A program made the position numbers and the translations under genes. Positions 1-11,200 of a stretch of DNA of 13,446 nt are shown in pieces. Source of the DNA: Scytalidium lignicola (lineage: Eukaryota; Ascomycota; Leotiomycetes); contig NCSJ02000619.1 of assembly GCA_002812745.2 (NCBI GenBank), positions 1 to 13,446 of the forward strand. The letters are read 5' to 3'. Below the pieces are notes generated by a model that saw only the letters and a program-made list of their open reading frames with translations, searched no databases and was not told the DNA's origin. Positions within the stretch are counted from its first letter, which is position 1. Every line of letters starts with the position of its first letter.

Positions 1-1176
1 TAAGAGTTTGTGTGTGGCTTGGAGTAGCTTCTCAACTTCGTAAGAACTTTACATCTCCAGAATGTTGTAACAGAGTCATAAATTAAATAATGAAGAGGAA
101 TAACGGTATATAACGAAGAAGAAGAAAAATACTGTAACAGAAATCTACGACTATGTGTTATTTCGCGCAAGCGTCTGGATGAAGTATACCACTACGGTGA
201 AGACTCGTGAAGCATACCTGAATAGGACAAGCTGTGGCTGGATATGACCAGGAGTCTGCTTCGGGGGGCGGTTTCAGTGGTTCGCCGCAAGCTTGCATTA
301 ACTATTATCGGATTCTCGGATTCTGGCATGCAGCTCGCAAGTTTCGCAACTAGGCGAAAAATGCAGGAAAGCGTAGGCCCAATTCTAGCCGTTATGCTTG
401 GCCAATCTGGATAGATTCTTTGACGCAATCCTGTAGCTAATTGGTCGGGAAGCAGCCGTACAAACATTATCCACATAGTTTGTAGTGATGTTTACCCTCT
501 GTGAGATGGAACAATGATTGCACCGACGGAGGTTTAAGAAACCCTTGTGTCGTCGATGTCTGGATGCCTAATATTGTTTCCTGCTTCCCGCGGGGCTCAT
601 ACGCTGGAAGTCTTAGGCCTGGGTCTCCGTACGGGTAAGAACTCCCCGAAAATTGGCGGGGTGTTAGAGATCAGCAGTTGCAATGCCTGGTAACATCGCG
701 GCTAAATACTGTAGGAGCGACAAGTCGATATATGTGCAAATGGGACATCACGCATTATATGCCATAACCAAACCAACCGAAAATATAATGATTATTGAGA
801 GACACCTCGTAGAAAGATCTTCAGCAAAAGGATTTCTGGTAAAATAACCCCGAGGAATTTGATTTAGGTATAATTTCCAGCTTACTGATCACACAATACT
901 TATTAAACAGGAGATCACGACAAAGTCTACAGGCGAGTAATGGATGCCCAAATTATGATTCCACATGTCTATACATTTTATCCAAGTCTGTACAGATGCT
1001 AAGCGTTCCCATGCTAAATCAAAATTAGTCCACCATAACTCCGGATCGAGTACGAAGTACAATCCTCCCAACCGATACTTTTAACGCCCTGATACCAATG
1101 CTCCTTTCCCAACATTTTGCTAAATCCATGACCCATCCAGTTCTGCCTGAAATGTAACCTTCGAACAATAATGCTG
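1..1176. other. Gene-poor stretch downstream of the homeodomain gene
   Basis: No coding region is recognisable here. Minus-strand open frames exist at 192-476, 889-1071 and 1025-1222, but none resembles a known domain. The last two overlap each other and the 3' end of the homeodomain gene in different frames. The frame at 889-1071 is unusually rich in Trp, Leu and Asp and could be a decayed exon, but I cannot show it. Small structures include a perfect 8-bp tandem duplication (CGGATTCT twice, 309-324) and a short CCCCG/CGGGG inverted pair with an 8-nt loop (644-661). The part nearest 1176 presumably includes the 3' UTR of the minus-strand homeodomain gene. No tRNA or rRNA signature was seen. 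Confidence 0.5.
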
Positions 1177-3180
1177 CTATCTCCAGTTGCCTTGGCTCAG
1201 CGATAACAAGCCCTGAACGCAATCCAAGTCTCCCTTTTTGCTTGGACTTATTTCCCCCCGCATGAACCTCTCTACATCCTCTGGTACTTCTTCGTTCTCG
1301 TCATCTTCGAACACCACCGGATCAGTATGAGTGCCTCGTCTCCTCTTCTTCTCTATACCGAAACCTACGGCATGCGTAGGAATGTTGTGATTATCCTCAA
1401 GTATTCGTTTCGAGCTACCTCGTTTATCTGTCCTTGATGATGGAAGTAGACGACGACGTGGGTTGCCACTGATTTCATAAGGGATCCGGTTCTCCTTGTC
1501 AGAGTCTCCTGACGGTGATCGCATAAGGCCATCCTTCCCAGTATCCGATGTTGGCTGCGATGGCTTTAAAGGGATAACATCAGGTGTTTGTAACCTCGCA
1601 AGACTTGACTGTGACCTTTCAAGTTTCTGCCGTTTAGTCCATCCAGTGGAGCCAGTTTTAGCAGGAGGTACGTTCCTCTTCTGGGGGTTGCATTTAAGAG
1701 CAGAATTGCTAGTGGAACGTAAGAGGCTAATTGCCGCGACAGCAGACCCGCTCGACTCGTTCTCAGCTTGCTTGGTCAGTTCGTCACGAGCTTCTGTGTC
1801 ACAACATAGCTCCCATGTGCGAGCATCTCGCGACCTCCCACTAAGCAAACGCGGAACAAGAGATTCTCCGGAAGGATTTTTAGGCACTGATCCAAAAGGC
1901 ACAGCGCTGAAACTTCTCTGGAGTCCCCTAGTACGTTTCTGTCGCAATGTTGACTCTGAGGAAGAAGGTCGTACTGATTTGAAATGCACAGGTGATGGCA
2001 CTGTTGATACAAGTTCAGCTTTACCTTCGAGCGACATCGAAAGTCGCACTTGCGAAGGAGGTGTAATGGGCCTTTCATCACCAATACGTTCAGGACAAGA
2101 AGATGGATGGGTTCGATGGTGACTAGAATGAGTATTAGTCAGACTTATACCTGTGAAGTTCGATGCCTATGACTCACGTCATCTGGGGAGTAAATGGGAT
2201 GTTCTGAGATGCAGGTGGCGTAAACTGGAAGCTATTAATGGAATTCCAACGGTTGGCCAGATATCCTGGAGTAGATGTGAAAGATTGAACAACGCTCTCG
2301 GAAACGTTGAATGAATTCCCTAGACTTTGAATAGGTGAAGGGAGCTGAGGCATGATTGCAGGGCCTGGTATTTTGTTGGTCTCTACCGTATCTTGGGCAG
2401 CGGTTTCTGCATTTTGAGATAAGCTCCCATGATTCAGATCTTCTAAGGGTACAGAAGCGGAAGACACAAGGTGTTCATGGGGTTGCTGGATATCCTCTTG
2501 GCTGCTACCTGGGGCGGTTTGCGAGCTCAGAATAATCTCCCCGGCGGTCGAGTAGTTGCCAATGGTGGCATCAGATGCCTCATCGGACGAGAATGGAACA
2601 GCACCTATTCCAAGCGCCGCAACCTCATGGGGCAAAAGTGGACGCGACTTCCTTCGATCTATTTGGCGTCGATTTTGAAACCATATCTAGAACACATAGA
2701 GTCAACATATATAATTTCAGGATGCAACGCGTCTCACACAGTAGGGAATTGCTACTAACCTGTACTTCCTTCTCATTCAACGCAACAAGCTTCACAATTT
2801 CTGCCCGTGTTGCTTTGTTAGGTTTAGAGTTTCGTTTATACTCGGCCTCCAGAATTGACTGGTCATGAGCACTACAATCTAGTAGTTAGTATTAAAGCTA
2901 GATAGGTATATAAACACAACTGGCTAAACCTGCACGCCAGCGCATATTGGCCAAATCACGAGCCGAAGCGGAAAGTTACATACCTTGTGCGCTTTCTCTT
3001 TTGCTTATTTTCCACCTTTACTTCCACGCTATCTGGAATTTCAACCTTCCTCTCTGATAATGTTGAATCCACAAGGGATTTATCAGCACCAGTCTCAATA
3101 CAATCCTCATCAGATCCGGGATTATCTCCAACAAGAGATGCCGTGGAGGGGCAGGGCCGAGGTAAGCTGGGTTCGCTCAT
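1177..3180 (-). CDS. yox1: Homeodomain transcription factor, YOX1/YHP1-like
   Basis: This is a spliced gene with exons 3180-2984, 2871-2760, 2686-2178 and 2122-1177. All junctions are in frame, giving 1764 nt and 587 aa. Introns are 112, 73 and 55 nt with GTATGT, GTTAGT and GTGAGT donors. The homeodomain spans about residues 58-117, assembled across three exons. Its recognition helix carries the invariant W-F-x-N-x-R (W105, F106, Q107, N108, R110; a Q50-type homeodomain), preceded by a basic arm (KRKRTS). The N-terminus is acidic; residues 119-587 are Ser/Pro-rich and look disordered. There is a KEN box at 482-484 (KENRIP), a CDK-type SPSK at 565-568, an acidic stretch (DDENEE) and a hydrophobic C-terminal tail (QGLLSLSQG). 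In yeasts, Yox1/Yhp1 repress G1 genes with Mcm1 or MBF; that role here is inferred from the homeodomain and general layout. The start ATG at 3180 is the only in-frame ATG before the first intron. It is a single-copy-type regulator, not part of a cluster. The homeodomain call is near certain; YOX1 orthology is likely. Confidence 0.93.
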
Positions 3181-3182
3181 AG

Positions 3183-3194
3183 CTAATAATTCAT
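3183..3194 (-). other. Minimal upstream ORF (Met-Asn-Tyr-stop) before the homeodomain gene
   Basis: On the minus strand an ATG at 3194 opens a three-codon frame (ATG AAT TAT TAG). It ends 2 nt before the proposed start codon at 3180 and is out of frame with it. A purine sits at -3 of the uORF start. If the transcript begins further upstream, scanning ribosomes would meet this uORF first, which could lower or regulate translation. The transcription start is unknown, so whether it lies in the mRNA is inference. Confidence 0.35.
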
Positions 3195-3204
3195 AACACA
3201 GCAA

Positions 3205-5081
3205 TACACGATCAAGGGTACCCTAAGCAGAAGATGTTTCAAGAAACTGAAGAAGAGTGTCTGCAAAGAGAGCTCCGGACAATCAGCAATATAAACCGTA
3301 GAGTGTCACAGTGGGCCTTTCAATAGCAAAGCGCGTCACCGCCAGAGACGTGACGGAAGCGAGGTACCGCCTTACCCAAAGAGGCAATTTATCAATACCA
3401 TATCTTTACGCGCTTTACTTCCCATAACTCATGTACAATAATACCAGCCTGGTAACAGTGGGTTTTATTTTACTTAGATGGCTATCACATCACAACATGG
3501 CTTTACGCTTGTTTATAACGAGAAATCTCCAACTCTCCAGACCTATCCTTGTAGACTAGTCCAACATATTAGTCAATACCTTAACTGTCCCATGTTCTTT
3601 CTGCACCAAAATCATCTCGCATGCTAAAAATTTTGAAAGTTACTGAAATCACAAAATAATTTGACACGTTCATTAGCAGAGAACATGATCATTCACGGTA
3701 GTCTAGAAAATGATATAAGAAATGGGTCCCTAGCAGCTAGGTTGCATAACTATACAGACCATGAGATTTATTTACTGTTCTATATTTATGTATCGTAGAG
3801 TTTGCATAGAACAGCAAATTCCAGCAAGAATATAAAAGCGTGTATATATGGTTACTAATAGATCGTTGACAATTCCCACCAGTAGAAGTAGAGTTCATAG
3901 TCTCAGGTTATGTCATTTGATTTTGTTCACGATGACAATTGTCACACACCATCCAGGTTAGCATCAGTTGGATTTTCGAGAGCGAGATGACATTGTTGTA
4001 GTAGACGTAGTGTCTTCAGACTTAGACTGCAACAATCATTGTAGTTACAGATGGGAGATTCAAACTATGTACCTTACTCCATTAACTGGCAGAGCGGAGA
4101 GTAAACATGTGAAAACGAAATAGCACTACGAAGTGACCGCAGAATTAAAAGTGGGACTTTGCTCCTTCATACAGTCTACTCGTTCGCAACAGATCAAATT
4201 TTATGGAAGAAGGTTGAAAGGTTAGTGTTTCAAATAACTTAGATCTGTAATTTTCAACAAGAGGATAATATCTAAAATCTTACAATGGCAATTTTAGATA
4301 GATGAAGTGGTTTTGTAGCCGCTCTCTATAACCACTCTGTTACCATCTTATCACCATATTTGTCTACTTGCTCGAATCGTCGCCTCTAGTAAGATAAATT
4401 AGATATCCGAGCTTCAATTTCTGGTGAGCAAAGAAAGAAGCGAACACCCCAACCCTCAAACCCCTGCTAATAATTTGCGGGGCAGTGGGGAAATCTGCAA
4501 GGCTGGAAGTCAGATACATGTACTTATCGCATGAGTCGGTGACGATAATGTAGCATGTAAGACTGTAATTATCATAGTACGGGCAAGACCTCATGGGTAA
4601 CTACAAAGAAAGTGGCGAATCATCAGGGAAATCTCTTTGACTTTGTAAACTGACAGTAAGAAAACTAAGAATACAAATGAAATACTGCTCCTTACCATGA
4701 CTATTGGTTTGAGAACCTTAAACTTCATGACACCCCTCTTCTGTTCAACAGATACTGATCACATAAGGAATCAGAGCTACTTCAACTGGCTAATGGCTTT
4801 TATTTCTACCTAGGTACGTAAAGCTGCTGGCTACAGCAACTAGAAGAGAAGTAGTCCCTACTTTCGAGTGACTCTTCATCGCTCATAAAAATCCCAATCC
4901 ATCCTCCCAATCACAATGCTCCTACGAGATCTTTCCATGTCGTTGAATAAAAGTCGGAGGTGCCATCTAGGCCTCTATCTGTAAAAACCTCACCAACAAA
5001 GATGCCAAGGCCCCCGATGTAAAAACTATCTAAGATGCTACTAAGAAGAGTACGCAGTTGCGCACCGGAAAGGATATGCCA
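3205..5081. other. 1.9-kb intergenic stretch between Ran and the homeodomain gene
   Basis: Apart from the motifs near 3331-3413, I see no gene here. It should hold the homeodomain promoter at its left end and the Ran 3' UTR at its right end. Base composition is AT-rich with many stops in all frames. The only frame of note is minus-strand 4364-4594 (76 codons), which has no recognisable domain. A perfect 12-bp palindrome, TGACAATTGTCA, lies at 3933-3944. Around 4446-4492 there is a local G/C-rich patch (runs of CCCC followed by GGGG) in otherwise AT-rich sequence. No tRNA B-box, 5S rRNA or transposon terminal repeats were recognised. Confidence 0.5.
3331..3413. promoter_or_regulatory. Pair of ACGCGC (MBF/E2F-like) motifs upstream of the homeodomain gene
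   Basis: ACGCGC occurs at 3408-3413 on the plus strand and at 3331-3336 on the minus strand, about 230 and 150 bp upstream of the homeodomain start codon. ACGCG is the core of the MCB element bound by MBF (Mbp1/Swi6 in budding yeast, Res/Cdc10 in fission yeast). MBF is known to drive yox1 in yeasts, so the motifs fit the gene, but six-base matches can arise by chance. A GACGTGACGG stretch between them (about 3348-3357) also resembles a bZIP half-site. Confidence 0.3.
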
Positions 5082-5995
<914 letters not shown>

Positions 5996-6363
5996 GATTT
6001 TGATATTTGCGAATTACTGGGGTGATGTAAACAGACGAGAACCTTATCTTCGGGCTATGATAGAAACGTCAGCATCAACAAAAGTTCATAATGAAAGGAA
6101 AAGATATCATCGCAAAAGAGTTTAACTCTATTGGTCTGGTGGCATACCCTTTGATTCTCAAGTTGTGTTGTGGGAGTGGTAGAGTCTGATTTGAGATCTA
6201 TAACGAAGTGCGATGATGTTTGGTTCTATGCAAGCACAGAATAGTGGAAGAATCTTAGCGAAGTTCACGTGATCATCTTTGTGTCTTCCTTTAAGTGAGA
6301 GTTTGTTGCTTGCCCCGCCACTTTTTCTTTCAAGCGTCAATAATCGCCCCGCAGACCCTGGAC
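5996..6363. promoter_or_regulatory. Divergent intergenic region between Ran and a small plus-strand ORF
   Basis: This 368-bp gap separates the Ran start (minus strand, 5995) from the ATG of the small ORF at 6364 (plus strand), so it must contain the Ran promoter and 5' UTR. If the small ORF is real, it is also a bidirectional promoter. I see no canonical TATA box or known operator motif that I would defend. Confidence 0.4.
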
Positions 6364-6588
6364 ATGGATTGGACTAAAACAGCCGCAGTTCAAGACAATT
6401 CAACATTACAGTATCTAACTCCTACCAGACTGGCAACTTTTGATACATCCCTTTGGCCAGATCAATTATCTGATTTAGATGCACTGAACTATTTACAGAC
6501 AGGTTACCGATGGATACAACCTGGCATTCGGAGTGCTTCCTTTACTAATAGCGGTATCTACGATATGCCATCATCCTTGACACCTTAA
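6364..6588 (+). CDS. Hypothetical 74-aa protein
   Basis: This is an uninterrupted ATG-to-TAA frame of 74 codons plus stop, placed divergently from Ran and converging on Nas2 (stop codons 73 bp apart). The start has a favourable context (purine at -3, G at +4). The predicted protein is acidic to neutral, with no signal peptide, membrane segment or zinc-binding cysteines (it has no Cys). It is rich in Thr, Ser, Leu, Asp and aromatic residues, including three Trp (WTKTA, LWPDQL, YRWIQP). The amino-acid mix looks like protein rather than random translation, but I recognise no family. It could be a complete small gene, the first exon of a longer one, or chance. I infer no function. Confidence 0.4.
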   Translation: MDWTKTAAVQDNSTLQYLTPTRLATFDTSLWPDQLSDLDALNYLQTGYRWIQPGIRSASFTNSGIYDMPSSLTP

Positions 6589-6661
6589 CGCCTTCAAAGG
6601 ACCGCCGTATACCAGTTTAAGGTCATAGAAATATCACCTCATTTCATTCTCCATTTGAGAA

Positions 6662-7539
6662 TCACATTGGTAAGATGTGGCAGCCTAGCATGCCTCGACC
6701 GCTCCAACGTTGCGGCCTAAGAGTCAACTGAAGCTCTTGTCTTTGCTGACTACCAGTAACAGCGCGGGAAACCCTGACCATAACATCGCGCTATAGGTCG
6801 ATCAGCTTAAGGTTTCTCTCATGTAGTAGTAATGGATGAACATACCCCTTCATTACCCTGAACGCATTCCCCCAGTCTTTTAAGACCATCATGGTTTGCA
6901 TGGTTGACGTATCCAAAGTTTCTGATTTCATCACCAGCCTTTAAACCCGCAGAGTCAGCTGGACTACCAGAGGCAACACTGTTAACCTTCGCAAAACGAG
7001 GGCTTAGAACCTGCTGGACATTGGGTGTGTCTCGTAATACTCCATTCACATGTTGTCCATTGCTCAAGGGTTCTCCCGAAGGATTCTGGGCTTGTTTCGC
7101 GAAGTGTTCGTGTATGTGCGTCTCGATGACTGCCATGAGAGCTTTATAGTCATTCCGTAGGTGTATGATGCGAGCTCTAGTTGTACGAACTATTATTCTA
7201 TGAGAAATTGCTCTCTAAGGAGGAGTATAGAAACACGCACTCTGTGCGATGTCGAGGTCTGCGCGGGGGAACCCATCTGGCGTGAGCAGAGGCGTATTCA
7301 TATCAACTCGATGCTGTTAACGTTAGCAGAAAAACTCATACTTTTGTAGACTTGATTCGTACAGAGTCCAAAACACTGCCCAATGCCCTCAGCTCCGCTT
7401 CCATGCTATCCTTCTTCGCTTGGAGCTCCCAAAAAGAGAGTCCGCCTGTTCGTTTCTCATCTACCCCTCTAGGACCAGATGTTGGCCCAGAGGGTACAGT
7501 TGGAGCATGTAAATTTTCCATTCTTAATGGTAATCCCAT
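6662..7539 (-). CDS. nas2: 26S proteasome assembly chaperone Nas2 / PSMD9 (p27)
   Basis: Exons are 7539-7363, 7313-7241, 7189-6846 and 6790-6662. They give 723 nt and 240 aa with every junction in frame, slightly longer than the roughly 220 aa typical of the family. The N-terminal half is helical (LSFWELQAKKDSMEAELRAL, then VLDSHRVDMNTPLLTPDGFP and IRTTRARIIHLRNDY). After a linker, a PDZ domain covers about 140-215, with the GSPADSAGLKAGDEI segment typical of Nas2. The C-terminus LRPQRWSGRGMLGCHILP is a family hallmark. Nas2 binds the C-terminal tail of Rpt5 through its PDZ domain and escorts the Rpt4-Rpt5 module during assembly of the proteasome regulatory-particle base, in the cytosol and nucleus. 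Two of its introns use weak donors (GTACGA, 49 nt; GTGCGT, 51 nt), chosen because they alone restore the conserved sequence; the last (GTATGT, 55 nt) is ordinary. The ATG at 7539 is the first in an open frame whose nearest upstream stop is at 7573-7575. Confidence 0.95.
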
Positions 7540-7570
7540 ATCTATGGAGCTAGAGCCGACGAAGACATAA

Positions 7571-8255
7571 AGTCATCTAAAGGGATTCTAGACCTGTTTG
7601 ATGGAATGTTATAAGCAAACTAGGCTCCGAATAGAAGACGCGTATGGCGGGGTAGCTTGTATGACTAATCAAGCTCTCTATCAACTTTGACATCATCATT
7701 GGGACGGTCTACAACAATCATCTTCAAAATCAACTGGGAAAATAAATCCCAGGGATTGAAAGCTTGAACTTGATGGATATGAATAGCAATACTTGCTTAT
7801 GGGACCATGCGCTGTTATATGTTTTCATCTCTAGTCTCATGAAGTATCTAGCAGTCTCTATCAATATTGGGGTAATTGCGAGCATGGCATATGGACCCTC
7901 AAAGATTTCGGATTATATTTACTTGTCCGGTGCTATACAATAATATGCGCACCATTGTTTGCGGGCCAAAAACGGAACCTGTGCCGCGATTGTTCATAAT
8001 TGGTGAAATTTAGGGTAGGCTTAGCTGGCCGTCCTTTCCTCTATAATCCTTGTCTTTCGATTCTTAGTTACGAAAAGCTGGTGATTCCTAGTCTATTTTC
8101 TTGCGTCGTGGTTTCCTTATTCCATTCCATCAACTCATTCTTCTCTTGCTTAGCATCATTGTTCTGACTCTATATTCACTTCTTATGGTGTGGGTAGTCC
8201 TTGATTCCCTGAAAACAGCTTTGTATTTAGATTCATTTCTTTGAGAGAAGTTATA
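7571..8255. other. Divergent promoter region of Nas2 and the RhoGEF
   Basis: About 0.7 kb separates the Nas2 start from the RhoGEF start, and the genes diverge, so both promoters lie here. No coding frame is credible. The last 230 bp before the RhoGEF start (about 8025-8255) are pyrimidine-rich (CT/TTTC runs), as is common just upstream of fungal start codons. No specific binding site is claimed. Confidence 0.45.
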
Positions 8256-11200
8256 ATGGACAACAGACATACAGAATTCTTTAATACATATACTCCTCCC
8301 TTCCATACCTCGACCTTAGAAACACGGTTCTCTACTCCAACCAAAAAGCAAACAACACTAATATCACAAAGTCGGTCTGGATTCGATGACATTTCTCTTG
8401 GACATAGCCAACCAGGCTCTGATTCTGATGACAACAATGTTTTTCTTAATACAGTAGATAATGTTGCTGCATTAGGGCTATCGTTTGAGGCTGGAGATTC
8501 AGATATTATGGACCCTAAAACCGGAAGCCGATTCCAATTGGAGAGCCCGCGATCGGCTACAACTACACGATCTTCTTCCAGGTCATTTAATTTGTTTAGC
8601 AGATGGTCACAAAGATTCTATAAAGCTAATAAGAAAACGACTCGAAGATCGAGTGATCCAAGTGATAACATCACTCCCACCGAGCTAGAAATAGAATCCT
8701 GCAACTCTCCCACATTTGGTGGTGATCACCATCACAACAAGTCATCATTAGTATCATCGTCTCCTGTCTCCTCTTCTAGGTTTGTGACTGCTATGAAAAG
8801 TGCCAGTATCAGTTTGTCAAGTTTTAGCAGTGCTCAACGATCAAGGAGAGCCGGATTATCATCCCATCACTATCGCAATGGACGTGGTAGTGCCAGTTCT
8901 ACTCGGACCGCATATCTTTCAGAAGATAGCATATCCGGCGTTAAGGGTACTGCACTCGATCCAGAAGTGATGAAGCGATCACTACAACGCCGAGGGGTCC
9001 TAGAGGAAATAATCAATACCGAAGAAAGCTATTTAGCTGATATCAGGTTCCTCAGGAATGCAAGTTGCTAGCTCATTTCTAATTCAAAGGAGTCCTATTA
9101 ATCTATATCAGGTTTATGTGACTTTACTAGTGTCCATACCGGCTTTGTCTCCAGGTATTAGAAACTCTATCAATCAAAACCTTAATGACATCGTTGAACT
9201 GCATGACGAGATACTAGGAGAGTTGCATCTTGTGATTCCTCATTCAGAATATACGCAATTGGATTATAAGGATCCAAATTCAATAATCCAAATTAACGGA
9301 CATAAACAGTGGAGGAGCTTAGATGTTGTCCCAGGGGACACTGGCGAAACTACTTGGCTCCATCAGACACCTGGCATGACAGCAGAACCCAATGTTGCAG
9401 CTAAGGTTGCCCAGGTTTTTGTCAAAAGGGTAAGCATCCGCGAATGAATGGTCAGGATTATCTTTTCTTACAACTGCATAGATCAGCCGCTTCTTTATAT
9501 ACGAAGAATATGGATCGAAGTATGAATTGATGATAAAAGATATTGCCTCTGTCTACAGAACAATTCCACAATGGGATATGTATCAAACTGGTCTGGAGGC
9601 TTTAGCTGCAACACTAGCGCCATTGAGGATGCAACAGCAAGGTAGCTTTAAGAAGACTATGACAATCGGCGATCTCCTAGTCAAGGTGATTTTAGCACTT
9701 TCAGATCAATTTCTATACCATAAATTCTGACGGAACCTAGCCCATACAACGAGTGTGCAAATATCCTCTTTTATTTGCCGAACTCCTAAAGCAGACACCA
9801 GTCTGTGACTGCCCGAATGCTCACACTGAAATTCAAAATGCTCTTACCAGACTACGAGAAGTAGTTTCGGAGATCAATCGCGCAGCTGATGATCCCCGAA
9901 TGAGACTAAAAATGGAAAGATCATGGCTGTTACAAGACCGCCTTGTGTTGCCAGATGAAGTATGCCCGTATCAAGTTTATGCGTGCTAGATTATTGGCAG
10001 TTTCACATATACTAACTGCTAGTTAGTTCTGCTCTCGGTCAAGGGATATAATCCGCAGCTTTGGACATGTGCGACTATGTGGTGTGCTTTATGTTTCCTG
10101 GCAAACGGATGGCGGTGTTGATGGGCAGCACTTTATTTGCGTTCTCTACCGAGAATTTCTAATCCTAGCTTCTGCTAGTAAGTCTGTTCAGATATACACC
10201 GTCAAAGCTTGCATTTCCTTGAGGGATATCAGAATTGAGGAGACTAGCAATGGCACAGGTAAGCCTATATCATATTCGGCCTAGTTACCATGGAGAAGCC
10301 ATTATTATTAAAGCCAAAATTTATGCCCTGTCAAGCATCATAGATCTTCGAGATAGCTGAATTTTGAACAGGATTACTGTGCTGTATTGCACCATACTCC
10401 TGGAAACTCTTGTTCGAGTGCGATAATCAGTTATTTGAGATGATAATGAGTGCCTGCTCTCCAAAGGAGGAGCTTGAATGGCGAAGTCGACTTGATGACA
10501 GTTCAAATAGAGATATCCTAGGCACAAGTGAACAAGCAGCCTTTACCACTCTCGTACTAGAGATTAAGCTACTCGGAGAGGTCTTTGGAAAGCCTGGTAA
10601 GTATAGTGCGTATTGGTATATCTAAATTGAATAATGATAACATATTTGAAAATCCACAACTCGGTGTCCCTGTTAGCTCTGCTAATCAAATATAGGCACC
10701 ATGGCTAGGAGGCTCTCCGTTCAACAAGCAACAACTACTAGTTCACACTCAGGGTCTTCCCGGATTATTATCAAGAACTCAATTGCTAGCAAGGATCCAT
10801 ATTCAAGCACTTCCTCTTCGTCAAATCAACCCCAACCTCTGCTTAGCACCCATCGCATTCCAATTCTCATTCCTCTTCGACATGAACGCATCCAATTAGA
10901 GGCTTTGTTATCTGACGTCTGGACTAGTGATGTGCTTCCATATCCGGGTATCAGCGGACGAGCTCGTGGTGAGGGTTTACACCTATCAGCTCAACAGGTA
11001 ATGCGTAAACTCAGCGTAGCGAGCATTGCTAGAAACTTCACCAAAAGATCCGCTAGTGTAACTACTACAAGAAAACTGCCAGGAGATAATGAATCTAATG
11101 GGCCTGATCCCTGCTTGCTAAAGACTCGTCAGAGTGAGGAATCGTCTCAACCTACAATGCCTCATCTCAAATGGGAAAGGGCTCAAAAACCATCACTACC

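Noticed and set aside
192..476. 94-codon minus-strand open frame in the left gene-poor stretch
   Set aside because: No recognisable domain or protein-like pattern, no splice context and no neighbouring element.
1496..2122. 208-codon plus-strand open frame
   Set aside because: It is antisense to the last exon of the homeodomain gene, whose frame is supported by in-frame splicing and conserved features; the plus frame shows no domain.
4446..4492. Telomere-like or G-quadruplex-like run (ACCCCAACCCTCAAACCCC followed by GGGG)
   Set aside because: Not a tandem TTAGGG array; only a few C and G runs, so neither an interstitial telomere nor a strong G-quadruplex can be claimed.
4364..4594. 76-codon minus-strand frame downstream of Ran
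   Set aside because: It overlaps no known gene and has an ATG, but composition is unremarkable and no domain is visible; length is within chance for AT-rich DNA of this size.
3205..5081. Possible tRNA, 5S rRNA or CRISPR array in the long intergenic stretch
   Set aside because: No B-box (GGTTCGANTCC) in either orientation with a matching acceptor stem, no 5S-like sequence and no regularly spaced repeats.
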